Assembly (NCBI RefSeq): GCF_001425305.1
Contig: NZ_LMEE01000002.1
Span: forward strand, 630,191 to 694,190
Origin: Phenylobacterium sp. Root1290
Lineage (GTDB): Bacteria > Pseudomonadota > Alphaproteobacteria > Caulobacterales > Caulobacteraceae
Reading direction: 5' to 3'
Length of the DNA: 64,000 bases
How positions within the stretch are numbered: position 1 is the stretch's first letter; every line of letters starts with the position of its first letter. The notes under the pieces are model-generated. The model saw nothing but the letters and a program-made list of their open reading frames with translations, made no database searches and was not told where the DNA came from. Below are positions 37,795 through 45,869 of the stretch, piece by piece. The position numbers and the translations under genes were made by a program.

Positions 37795-38591
37795 GCTTTC
37801 GGTGTCATCACCAGCCAGGGCGTCGCCTGCAGGCGGAATTCCCAGACCGCCAGCAACTGATCGAGGTGGCTCGCGCTCTTCAGGAAGTCCGGCAGCGGCA
37901 GGGTCTTGGGCTGGGGATCGAGACGGACGATGTCGTGGGTCGGGGCAAAACGCTCCACCAGGCGCTCAAGCACCCCCGGACGATAGACGTCGTGCGTCTC
38001 GACGATCAGGTCCATGCCGGCCAGGGCGGGCGACAGGTCAGGCCGCAACAGGTCGTCCTCGGCGCCTTCAATGTCGACCAGCACCAGGCAACGGCGGTCC
38101 TTGAAGGCCTCGAAGCCGTCGGGCTCGAACCGCTCGCCGATGATCACCCGGTCGGTGACGTGGTTCTTGGCCGCAAGCTCGGCGCATGCCGATCGCGCAT
38201 GCGCCTGAATGTCGAAGGCGTGGACCGTGACGGCCGGCATCATCCGGGCCAGGCCGACGGCGTAGTAGCCTTCCGCGCAGCCGACATCGATGACGCAGTC
38301 CAGGTCCTTGGCCGCGAAGTCGCGCAGATAGGGGTGAAGCTCGGATTCGTAGGTGCCGATCAGTCGCGGAGTCAGCGCCCCCTCCGTGGCCGAGGTCACG
38401 TAGTCCATGCCGGCGAACGGACCCTGCATGATCTTCGCGCCGTACTGGCGGATATAGCCGTTGGCGATGGCGCGCGAACGCCACACCGCCAGGACCCGCA
38501 GCGCGACGTTCAGTTCGCGCGGATCGGCCAGCGACGGCTCCCGAGCCAGGCGGTCACGCAGCCACTGAACCACCTGTTCGACATAGGTCAT
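37791..38591 (-). CDS. FkbM-like SAM-dependent methyltransferase
   Basis: 266 residues from the ATG at 38591, with GGGGGAG upstream. A Rossmann methyltransferase core starts at CVIDVGCAEGYYAVGLAR (motif I), with DIQAHARS as the acidic ribose-binding strand end and LVLVDIEGAEDDLL as the FkbM-typical DxEGxE motif. The N-terminal 90 residues are outside the core. FkbM enzymes O-methylate sugars or polyketides in known cases; the substrate here is unknown. It is downstream of two ABC exporter genes on the same strand with a 68-base gap, so a link to an exported product is possible. Confidence 0.75.
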   Translation of the reverse strand: MTYVEQVVQWLRDRLAREPSLADPRELNVALRVLAVWRSRAIANGYIRQYGAKIMQGPFAGMDYVTSATEGALTPRLIGTYESELHPYLRDFAAKDLDCVIDVGCAEGYYAVGLARMMPAVTVHAFDIQAHARSACAELAAKNHVTDRVIIGERFEPDGFEAFKDRRCLVLVDIEGAEDDLLRPDLSPALAGMDLIVETHDVYRPGVLERLVERFAPTHDIVRLDPQPKTLPLPDFLKSASHLDQLLAVWEFRLQATPWLVMTPKA

Positions 38592-38659
38592 AGGAACTCC
38601 CCCAGGACCGGCGAGGTCCTGGGGGCCATCTAACACGGGCGGCCATGCCCATGTCAGCC

Positions 38660-40447
38660 TCAGGCCGTTCCTTCCGTCACCGCGTGCAGGCGGGCATAGG
38701 CGCCGCCCTGGCGCACGAGTTCGGCGTGGCGGCCCTCCTCGATGATGCGGCCCTGCTCAAAGACCAGGATGCGGTCGGCGTTGCGCACGGTGGAGAGGCG
38801 GTGGGCGATGACGATGGTGGTGCGGCCCGCCATCAGTTCCTCCATCGCCGCCTGGACGTCGCGCTCGGTCTCCACGTCCAGCGACGAGGTGGCTTCGTCG
38901 AAGACCAGGATCGGCGCATCAACCAGGAAGGCCCGGGCGATCGCCACCCGCTGGCGTTCGCCGCCCGAAAGCTTCACCCCGCGCTCGCCCACCAGGGTCT
39001 GGTAGCCCAGGGGCAGCTTCATGATGAACTCGTGCGCACGGGCGCGGCGGGCGGCGAGCGCGACCTCCTCGGCTGTCGCGTCCGGGCGGGCGTAGGCGAT
39101 GTTCTCGGCGATCGTCCGGTGAAACAGCGCTGGGTCCTGCGGCACCACCGCGATGGCGCGGCGGAGCGAACCCTGCTGCACGCGGGCGATGTCCTGGCCG
39201 TCGATCAACACGCGGCCGCCGTCCAGGTCGTAGAGGCGCTGGACCAGCTTGACGAAGGTGGACTTGCCCGACCCTGTCGCCCCGACCAGGGCGATGCGCT
39301 CGCCTGGACGGACCGTCAGGGAGAAATTCCGGAACAGGGGCTCAGCGACCGACTTGTAGCGGAAGGTGGCGTTCTCGAAGACCACCTCGCCAAGTTCGCC
39401 GACAAACGGCTTCGCGCCGGGATGGTCGGCCACCTGGGGCTCGATCTGCGCGAACCGGGCCACGTCCTCGACGTCGTCCAGGCCCTTCTGCAGCATGCGG
39501 ACGTTCTCACCGATGTTGCGCAGATAGCCGCTCATCACCAGGAAGGCGGTGATGCCGAAGGCCACGTCACCGGGCGTGGCCTTGCCCTGCGTCCAGAGCA
39601 TGAGCAGCAGGCCGGTCAGACCGCCCTGCAGCACAGCCAGCAGGATGTTCTGGATCAGCCACAGGTCGGTGAAGCGGTTCCAGGTGCGAACCACGGCGCC
39701 GCGCCAGGTCTCGGTGATCTCGCCGATGCGGGCGCTCTCGCGGGCCTCGGCGCCAAAGCTGCGGACCGTGGGGTTGCCGGTGACGGAATCCGCCAGAGCC
39801 CCGCCGATCCGCGAGTCGAGCGCTACCGACCGCTGGTTCAGGGGCCGGGCGTACTTGGCGGTGAGGATCACGTTGGACGCGATGTAGAGCGCGACGATGG
39901 CGAGCGAGAACAACCCCACCATCGGCCAACGGAAGATCATCATGGTCGACAGGCCGATGAGCACCAGCAGGGCCGGGCCGATCCACATGACGATGGCGTC
40001 GGAGACCATGTCGTAGCCCCACATCGCCCGCGACAGCCGGCGCACCGTGGCGCCGGCGAAGGCGTCGGCGTGCCAGTCGGCCGAAAAGGACTGAATGCGC
40101 GCGAAGCCCTCGTCGGTCAGGTCGCGCATGTTCAACGCCGCCAGCGGATTCCAGAACTTGTTGGCGATGTTCCGGACCACCGACAGCACCAGGTAGAGAC
40201 CGACGAACAGCGCCCAGGCGCCCCAGGCGATGTCGGCGGCCTGCGGCCCTTCGGCCACGGCGTCGACCAGCCGGCCGGCGGCCAGCGGAATCGCCATGTC
40301 GGCGGCGATGGCGAGCAGGGTGAAGACGGTCATGCCGCTCAGCAGGCCGGGCCGGCGCAGCCAGTAGCGCATCACGAAGCCAATGACCCTGCTGTTGGGC
40401 AGGGTCCGCTGCTTCTGGTCCTCGGCGTCCTCGTAATGGTCGGTCAC
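38660..40447 (-). CDS. ABC exporter, fused membrane and ATPase domains (second of a pair)
   Basis: 595 residues. Six-helix type I exporter membrane domain (about 35-320) followed by an ATPase domain (about 355-590) with Walker A GATGSGKST, signature LSGGERQRVAIARAFL, Walker B LVFDEATSSLD and H-loop IAHRLSTV. Both the catalytic Glu and the H-loop His are present, so this half is competent. It starts 4 bases within the end of the preceding exporter gene (ATGA), and the two proteins are closely similar along their length. They probably form a heterodimer or are duplicated exporters. Export direction follows from the family; substrate is unknown. Confidence 0.9.
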   Translation of the reverse strand: MTDHYEDAEDQKQRTLPNSRVIGFVMRYWLRRPGLLSGMTVFTLLAIAADMAIPLAAGRLVDAVAEGPQAADIAWGAWALFVGLYLVLSVVRNIANKFWNPLAALNMRDLTDEGFARIQSFSADWHADAFAGATVRRLSRAMWGYDMVSDAIVMWIGPALLVLIGLSTMMIFRWPMVGLFSLAIVALYIASNVILTAKYARPLNQRSVALDSRIGGALADSVTGNPTVRSFGAEARESARIGEITETWRGAVVRTWNRFTDLWLIQNILLAVLQGGLTGLLLMLWTQGKATPGDVAFGITAFLVMSGYLRNIGENVRMLQKGLDDVEDVARFAQIEPQVADHPGAKPFVGELGEVVFENATFRYKSVAEPLFRNFSLTVRPGERIALVGATGSGKSTFVKLVQRLYDLDGGRVLIDGQDIARVQQGSLRRAIAVVPQDPALFHRTIAENIAYARPDATAEEVALAARRARAHEFIMKLPLGYQTLVGERGVKLSGGERQRVAIARAFLVDAPILVFDEATSSLDVETERDVQAAMEELMAGRTTIVIAHRLSTVRNADRILVFEQGRIIEEGRHAELVRQGGAYARLHAVTEGTA

Positions 40448-42234
40448 AGGTCAGTTCCTTCGGTCACGGCGTGCAGCCGCGCATAGGCGCCGCCCTTGTC
40501 GATCAGTTCGGCGTGGCGGCCCTCCTCGACGATCCGGCCCTGGTCGAACACCAGGATCCGGTCGGCGCCGCGGATGGTCGACAGCCGGTGGGCGATGACG
40601 ATCGTGGTGCGCCCCACCATCAGTTCTTCCATGGCCGCCTGGACCTGCCGCTCGGTCTCCACGTCTAGCGACGAGGTCGCCTCGTCCAGCACCAGGATCG
40701 GCGCATCGACCAGGAAGGCGCGGGCGATCGCCACCCGCTGGCGCTCGCCGCCGGACAGCTTCACGCCGCGCTCGCCCACCGGAGTGTCATAGCCATTCGG
40801 CAGGCGGGCGATGAAGTCGTGGGCGCGGGCGCGCTTGGCCGCCAGCATCACCTCGTCCGGCGTCGCGTCCGGCCGGGCGTAGGCGATGTTCTCGGCGATG
40901 CTCCGGTGGAACAGCGCCGGGTCCTGCGGCACCACCGCGATGGCGCGGCGCAAGCTGGTCTGGCCAACCCTGGAGATGTCCTGGCCATCGATCAGAATGC
41001 GGCCGCCCTGCACGTCGTACAGGCGCTGAATCAGCTTCACGAAGGTGGACTTGCCCGAACCGGTCGGCCCGACCAGGGCGATACGCTCGCCCGGCGCCAC
41101 GATGAGGGTGAAGCCCTCATAGAGCGGCCGCGGCTGGTTGGCGTAGCCGAAGGTGACGCGGTCGAAGATGACCTCGCCCAGGTCGCCGCGGAACGGCCGC
41201 GCCTCGCTGTGGTCGTTCAACTGCGGCTCGGTGCGCATGTAGGTCGCCACGTCCAGCATGTCGTCCAGGCCCTTCTGGAGCATCTGGGTGATCTCGCTGA
41301 AGTTCCGCATGTAGCCGGCCATGACGATGAACGAGGTGATCGCGAAGGCCACGTCGCCAGGCGTCGCCTGGCCCTTGGACCAGGCGTGCACCAGGAAGCC
41401 GGTCAGGCCCGCCTGAAGCACAATGAGCAGCAGGTTCTGGCCAAGCCCGACGACGTTGAAGCGGTCCCAGGTCTTATTGACCGCCCAACGCCAGGCGTCG
41501 GCGGTCTGGGCGAAGCGGGCGGCTTCCCGATCCTCGGCCCCGAAGCTCTTCACGGTCGGATTGGCGCCGATGGCGTCCGCCAGCGCCGCGCCGATCTCGG
41601 AGTCGAGCGCGGTCGAGCGGAGATTGGCCGGCCGCACGAAGTGCACCGACATCAGGATGTTGTAGGCGGCGAACACCGCGATCACGACGGCCACGAACAG
41701 GCCGGCGACCGGCCAGCGCAGGCCGAGCGAAATCGCCAGACCGCTCAGCACCAGGACGGTTGGCAGCAGCATGGCGATCAGCGCGTCGGCGGCGCTGTCG
41801 TAGCCCCACATGGCGCGGCTGACCCGCCGCACCGTGGCGCCCGCGAAGTTCGAGGCGTGCCAGTCGGACGAGAAGGCCTGCACGCGGGCGAAGCCTTCCT
41901 TGACCATCCGCGACATGATCCGGGCGTAGAAGCCGTTCATGACCCGGAACATGCTGGTCCTGGACATGTAGAAGACCAGGTAGAGGCCAGACAGCGACGC
42001 CCAGGCGATCCATGCCGCCTCGGTCACCTTCTCAGGGCTCGAGACCGCGTTGATCAGGCCTCGGGTGGCCCATGGGATCGAGAGGTCGCAGATCGTCGCC
42101 ACCAGGCCAAAGGCGATGATCACCGCGAACTTCTTCGGTTCGCGCATCCAGTGCCCGGCCATGAAGCCGAGCACCTGCCTGTTGGTGAGGGTCCGGGGAC
42201 GGTTGAAATCGTCGTCGTCGAGAGTGTCGGTCAT
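40444..42234 (-). CDS. ABC exporter, fused membrane and ATPase domains (first of a pair)
   Basis: 596 residues from the ATG at 42234, chosen because the N-terminus then aligns with its paralogue (RTLTNRQVLGFM here, RTLPNSRVIGFV there); an ATG at 42285 would add 17 residues. It has the same layout as its neighbour: six-helix membrane domain, then GPTGSGKST, LSGGERQRVAIARAFL, LVLDEATSSLD and IAHRLSTI. All ATPase motifs are intact, so neither half is degenerate. There is no N-terminal peptidase domain of the C39 type. It follows the methyltransferase gene at 42344 after 109 bases. Confidence 0.9.
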   Translation of the reverse strand: MTDTLDDDDFNRPRTLTNRQVLGFMAGHWMREPKKFAVIIAFGLVATICDLSIPWATRGLINAVSSPEKVTEAAWIAWASLSGLYLVFYMSRTSMFRVMNGFYARIMSRMVKEGFARVQAFSSDWHASNFAGATVRRVSRAMWGYDSAADALIAMLLPTVLVLSGLAISLGLRWPVAGLFVAVVIAVFAAYNILMSVHFVRPANLRSTALDSEIGAALADAIGANPTVKSFGAEDREAARFAQTADAWRWAVNKTWDRFNVVGLGQNLLLIVLQAGLTGFLVHAWSKGQATPGDVAFAITSFIVMAGYMRNFSEITQMLQKGLDDMLDVATYMRTEPQLNDHSEARPFRGDLGEVIFDRVTFGYANQPRPLYEGFTLIVAPGERIALVGPTGSGKSTFVKLIQRLYDVQGGRILIDGQDISRVGQTSLRRAIAVVPQDPALFHRSIAENIAYARPDATPDEVMLAAKRARAHDFIARLPNGYDTPVGERGVKLSGGERQRVAIARAFLVDAPILVLDEATSSLDVETERQVQAAMEELMVGRTTIVIAHRLSTIRGADRILVFDQGRIVEEGRHAELIDKGGAYARLHAVTEGTDL

Positions 42235-42343
42235 AACGCGTTTCGCAAATCGGCCCGGCAAGGCGCCGGGGGTAAATTGAGACATCGAGGGTGGGCGCCG
42301 GAGCCCGTGGGGGAGCACGGACCCCGGCGCCGCTGCCGCGCCC

Positions 42344-43141
42344 CTAGACGGGTCGCCGGGCCTCGAAATTGAGTATTCGGCTCGACCGGCCGGGCGGCCG
42401 TCCGGACTGGTGGTCGGCGCATACGGAGATCTCGTCGAAGCCCGCCGCAGCCAGCGCCAGCTCGAACTCCTTCAGGCCCCAGAGCCGGAAGGCCATGACC
42501 TCCAGTTCGCTCTCGACCAGCCGGCCATCGCGCCAGCGCTCATAGCGGTCGTGCGTGACCCGGCGCTGGCCGACGAGATCGATCTCCACGGCGCGGCCCT
42601 CGATCCGGAGGACATCGCCGGTGAGCGTCGTCCAGGTCCGGATGTCCGGCCGCTCGTTGGTCAGGTAGCCGAGCGGCATCAGGTCGATCAGCAGGCGCCC
42701 ACCGGGACGCAGGTGATCGAAGAACCGCTTCAGCACCGCCAGCGCCTCTGCGACGTCGTCCAGCAGGGTGAAGGTCCCTGCGGGTACGAGGATCGCCGCG
42801 AAGTCGTGGTCGTAGCCGAAGTCCTGGAACCTGGCCTGGCGGAGCGCGGGCGAAAGGCCGCGCGCGGCGCAGTGGCGAGCGCAGGAGGTCAGCATGTCGG
42901 CGGAGCGGTCGAAGCCCTCCACCTCCAGCCCGGCTTCCAGCAGCGGGATGAGCAGCCGCCCGGTCCCTACGCCGGCCTCCAGGATCAGGCCGTCGGTTCC
43001 CGCCAGACGCTGCAGGTAGAACGGAACGTCGGGCAGTGAGCCGGGCGGCTTGTCGAGATCGTAGACCTCGGTGCACATCGCCCCATAGCGATTGGGATGC
43101 GGGGCGTTCGTCGGGACCGAAATGGGTTCGGCGATAGGCAT
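42344..43141 (-). CDS. Class I SAM-dependent methyltransferase
   Basis: 265 residues. Motif I is LILEAGVGTGRLLIPLL, motif II acidic residue lies in VEGFDRSADML, followed by ILVPAGTFTLLDD (motif III region) and the LRPGGRLLIDLMPLG strand. This is a small-molecule methyltransferase fold without a recognised specificity. An internal ATG (MCTEVYDLDKPPG) is an alternative start, but the longer form is kept. The 5' leader is 145 bases long with a strong hairpin and follows a possible 24-residue ORF; the two exporter genes follow downstream. Confidence 0.82.
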   Translation of the reverse strand: MPIAEPISVPTNAPHPNRYGAMCTEVYDLDKPPGSLPDVPFYLQRLAGTDGLILEAGVGTGRLLIPLLEAGLEVEGFDRSADMLTSCARHCAARGLSPALRQARFQDFGYDHDFAAILVPAGTFTLLDDVAEALAVLKRFFDHLRPGGRLLIDLMPLGYLTNERPDIRTWTTLTGDVLRIEGRAVEIDLVGQRRVTHDRYERWRDGRLVESELEVMAFRLWGLKEFELALAAAGFDEISVCADHQSGRPPGRSSRILNFEARRPV

Positions 43142-43161
43142 GTCGTCGTCTTTCGAGACGG

Positions 43162-43194
43162 ACGGATTCCGCGCGTTGCGAACGGGGAATCCGT
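43162..43194 (-). other. 9-base hairpin in the methyltransferase leader
   Basis: ACGGATTCC (43162-43170) and GGAATCCGT (43186-43194) pair perfectly, with a nested CGTT-CGC-AACG stem inside the loop. It lies 21 bases before the methyltransferase start (minus strand), downstream of the short ORF, where it could influence translation or transcription of the gene. Confidence 0.5.
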
Positions 43195-43286
43195 GGAATC
43201 GGGGAACGCCAGGGCAGCGCGAAGGATCGCGCGGGCATGCTGACGATGGAGGTGCAGATCAGCCCGCTGGCGGGGCCGGGCGCGAC

Positions 43287-43361
43287 TTAGTCGCGGAACC
43301 GTCCTGCGTAGGCGATCACGGCGACAAGCGGCATCTGCGGACGATGATTTAGTGCTGCCAC
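43287..43361 (-). CDS. Possible 24-residue peptide gene with near-perfect ribosome site
   Basis: On the minus strand AGGGAGGTGATC, almost the full complement of the 16S 3' end, lies 3 bases before a GTG at 43361. The frame runs 24 codons to TAA at 43287. The peptide begins MAALNHRPQMPLV and continues AVIAYAGRFRD, moderately hydrophobic with a charged end. The TAA is exactly the 3-base loop of a hairpin formed by CGCGAC and GTCGCG (43281-43295). A 145-base leader separates it from the methyltransferase and exporters. It could be a leader peptide controlling the operon, or a small peptide product. I recognise no family. Confidence 0.5.
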   Translation of the reverse strand: MAALNHRPQMPLVAVIAYAGRFRD

Positions 43362-43526
43362 GATGATCACCTCCCTGTCAGATGGTTGCGGGCCGGACGA
43401 CGACGAGACGCAACCTGCGCGCATGGATTTGCCCTGTCAATCGCAATGACCGGCGTTATTTCACCCACACCGCCTAGTTGCAGTCGAGGAGTGGCCGCAA
43501 CGCCACAGGCGGAGTAAAGCCAGCAC

Positions 43527-44537
43527 ATGACCGCCCAGCTCCCCGACGCCGCACCCAGCAACTGGGTCGACCGCCATGCGCCCGCCGCCCTCCAGCCGTG
43601 GCTGAAGCTCGGGCGTTTCGACCGGCCGGCCGGCATCTGGCTGCTCATGCTGCCGGGTTGGCAGGGCGCCGCCCTGGCGGCCGCCATGGATGGCAAACTT
43701 CCCGACCTTCTGCTGCTGGTGAAGATCTTCATCGGCGCGGCGCTGATGCGTGCGGCGGGCTGCGCGTTCAACGACATCGTCGACCGCGACTTCGACGCCA
43801 AGGTCGCGCGCACGGCGATGCGCCCTGTGGCCTCGGGACAGATCAGCGTCAAGCAGGCCTGGGCCTTCGTCGTGCTGTGCAGCCTGGTGTCGCTGGCCCT
43901 GCTGCTCAGCATGTCGCCGCTAGCCGTCGGTCTCGGCGTCGCCTCGCTCGGCCTGGTGGCCGGCTACCCGTTCATGAAGCGGATCACCTGGTGGCCGCAA
44001 GCTTGGCTGGGCCTGACCTTCAACTGGGGCGCGCTGCTCGGCTTCGCGGCGGCCACGGGGTCGGTCTCGGCCTATAGCTGGCTGGGCGGCCTGGTCGGCG
44101 GCGCAGACCTCGTGCCGGCCGATCAGCTGGACCTGGGGCGACTGACCCTGGCGGCCGGTCTGCTCTACGCCTCGGGGATATTCTGGACCCTCGGCTACGA
44201 CACCATCTACGCGATCCAGGACCTCGAGGACGACGCCTTGGCGGGGATCAAGTCGTCCACCCGCCGTCTGGGCGCGGGCGTGCAGAAGGGCGTGCTGGTC
44301 TTCTACGTGCTGAGCTTCGCCCTGGCGCTGGCCGCAGCCTGGGCGGGCGGGCTTGGTCCGCTGTTCCTGCCGCTGGCGGCGCTGTTCGGCATGCATCTGT
44401 CGCGGCAGGCCGCGAGGATCGACATCAACGACGGGCCGCTGGCCCTGGCGCTGTTCAAGTCCAACAACCTGGCCGGGCTGCTGCTGTTCCTGGCCCTGGC
44501 GGCCGGAACCTGGAAAGGCCCCGTGGCGGGGTTCTAG
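43527..44537 (+). CDS. ubiA: 4-hydroxybenzoate polyprenyltransferase
   Basis: 336 residues, about eight or nine membrane helices. It prenylates 4-hydroxybenzoate in ubiquinone synthesis. The first Asp-rich motif is NDIVDRDFD with MRPVASGQ, the second is YAIQDLEDDALAGIKSSTRRLG. N-terminal LKLGRFDRPAGIWLLMLPGWQG is highly typical of bacterial UbiA. It is divergent from the small ORF/methyltransferase group and ends in a hairpin that contains its stop codon. Confidence 0.95.
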   Translation: MTAQLPDAAPSNWVDRHAPAALQPWLKLGRFDRPAGIWLLMLPGWQGAALAAAMDGKLPDLLLLVKIFIGAALMRAAGCAFNDIVDRDFDAKVARTAMRPVASGQISVKQAWAFVVLCSLVSLALLLSMSPLAVGLGVASLGLVAGYPFMKRITWWPQAWLGLTFNWGALLGFAAATGSVSAYSWLGGLVGGADLVPADQLDLGRLTLAAGLLYASGIFWTLGYDTIYAIQDLEDDALAGIKSSTRRLGAGVQKGVLVFYVLSFALALAAAWAGGLGPLFLPLAALFGMHLSRQAARIDINDGPLALALFKSNNLAGLLLFLALAAGTWKGPVAGF

Positions 44538-44548
44538 ACCGCCACGGG
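44520..44548 (+). terminator. Stem-loop at the ubiA stop
   Basis: CCCGTGGCGG (44520-44529) and CCGCCACGGG (44539-44548) form a perfect 10-base stem; the ubiA TAG (44535-44537) is in the loop. There is no U-tract. It lies between convergent ubiA and the MerR gene. Confidence 0.6.
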
Positions 44549-44558
44549 AGCTGGATCG

Positions 44559-44975
44559 TCAGCCGAAGGCGGCGCGTCCCGCACGCTCGGCCAAGGCGGC
44601 CTCGAGGCGGGCGCTGGCGTCGTGCAGCACGTCGATGGCCATGTCGATCTCGCGCCGCTGGGCCTCGAAGGCCTGGATGCGTTCCTTGAACTTGCCCAGG
44701 GCCTGGGTGTTCTGGGCGATCAGGTCGTCATCGCGTTCGTAAAGATCGAGGATGTCGCGGATCTCGGCCAGCGACAGGCCGACTGTCTTGCCGCGAAGGA
44801 TCAGGGTGAGCCGGGCGCGATCCCGATAGGTGTAAATGCGCGCCTGGCCATCGCGGCTCGGCGAGAGCAGGCCCTGCTCTTCGTAGTAGCGAAGCGCGCG
44901 CGGGGTGGTCCCGAACTCGCGGCATAGCTGGGTGATCGTGAACGTGGTCGCTGGACGGCGAAGCCTCTGGAGCAT
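44559..44975 (-). CDS. MerR family transcriptional regulator, LiuR-like
   Basis: 138 residues. N-terminal winged helix: FTITQLCREFGTTPRALRYYEEQGLLSPSRDG split over about residues 12-44, then RDRARLTLILRGKTVGLSLAEIRDILDLY. A coiled coil of about 60 residues dimerises it and there is no extended effector domain. The sequence closely resembles LiuR-type regulators of branched-chain amino acid and fatty acid degradation. It is divergent from the first SDR gene. The shared region contains a LiuR-like ACGT-N2-ACGT dyad, so self- and SDR regulation is likely. Confidence 0.88.
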   Translation of the reverse strand: MLQRLRRPATTFTITQLCREFGTTPRALRYYEEQGLLSPSRDGQARIYTYRDRARLTLILRGKTVGLSLAEIRDILDLYERDDDLIAQNTQALGKFKERIQAFEAQRREIDMAIDVLHDASARLEAALAERAGRAAFG

Positions 44976-45045
44976 CTAAACCTCCCGTTTTGTCTCTAAT
45001 GCGCGGGGCTTGTTCCGCGCCCGTCACCCTGGAGAGTTCCCCGAC

Positions 45046-45078
45046 CTTACGTTCACGTCAATCCTCACGTTGGGTGAG
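45046..45078 (+). promoter_or_regulatory. MerR-type operator region with two dyads
   Basis: CTTACGTTCACGTCAA (45046-45061) contains ACGT-TC-ACGT flanked by TT and AA, very like the LiuR consensus as I remember it. Immediately downstream CTCAC-GTTGG-GTGAG (45064-45078) is a second perfect 5-base dyad. They sit in the 159-base gap between the MerR and SDR genes. Confidence 0.5.
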
Positions 45079-45134
45079 CATTGCCGCACCCCGGCTTCCG
45101 GCGTGAGGATGCCGAAAACAGGGAGGACGACACG

Positions 45135-45869
45135 ATGGGAGAGCTGGACTTCACCGGCCGCAACGTGCTGGTCGTGGGCGGGTCGAGCGGCATCGGCAAC
45201 GGGATCGCGCATGGCTTCCGTACGCATGGCGCGGCGGTCCACATTTGGGGCACGCGCCAAGCGGCCGCCGACTATTCTCCAGATGACGGCTCCGACCTTG
45301 AGGGCCTGACCTACGCCCAGGTGGATGTGGCCGACCGCGACGCCATCGCCGCCCATCGTCCCGCGTTCGATCGGCTGGATGTGCTGGTGCTCTGCCAAGG
45401 CACGGTCGTCTACAGACGGGGCGAGTTCGAGCGCGAGGGCTGGGATCGGGTCATGGCGGTGAACCTCGACAGCCTGATGGCCTGCGCTGCGAAGTTCCAC
45501 GACATGCTGGCGTCGGCGAAAGGTTCGATCATCATCGTCAGCTCAGTGTCCGGCTTCCAGGCCAACCGCGGCAACCCGGCCTACGCCGCCTCGAAAGCCG
45601 GCGCGGTCAGCCTGACCAAGACCCTGGGCCAGGCGTGGGCGGGCGACGGCATCCGCGTGAACGGCCTGGCGCCCGGTCTCGTCGACACCAAGCTGACCAA
45701 GGTCACCACGGAACATCCCGATCGCCTGCGCGGAGCGCTGAACCGCATACCCGCCGGCCGGATAGGCGAGCCCTCGGACATGGCCGGCGCCGCGCTGTTC
45801 CTGGCCTCGCCGCTGGCGTCCTATGTCGTCGGCCAGACCCTGGTCGTGGACGGAGGGCTGAGCCTGTGA
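45135..45869 (+). CDS. Short-chain dehydrogenase/reductase (first of two)
   Basis: 244 residues from the ATG at 45135 with GGGAGG upstream. Motifs are VVGGSSGIGNG, SSVSGFQ with catalytic Ser and YAASKAG (Tyr, Lys), plus the C-terminal GQTLVVDGGLSL. In this protein the NNAG motif is replaced by LCQGTV, which is a variant seen in some SDRs. Substrate is unknown. It overlaps the second SDR gene by 4 bases (GTGA). Likely under control of the divergent MerR regulator. Confidence 0.86.
   Translation: MGELDFTGRNVLVVGGSSGIGNGIAHGFRTHGAAVHIWGTRQAAADYSPDDGSDLEGLTYAQVDVADRDAIAAHRPAFDRLDVLVLCQGTVVYRRGEFEREGWDRVMAVNLDSLMACAAKFHDMLASAKGSIIIVSSVSGFQANRGNPAYAASKAGAVSLTKTLGQAWAGDGIRVNGLAPGLVDTKLTKVTTEHPDRLRGALNRIPAGRIGEPSDMAGAALFLASPLASYVVGQTLVVDGGLSL

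Noticed and set aside
40819..42372. Long open frame on the plus strand over the ABC exporter genes
   Set aside because: Antisense to intact Walker and signature motifs; His/Arg/Gly-rich shadow with no family features.
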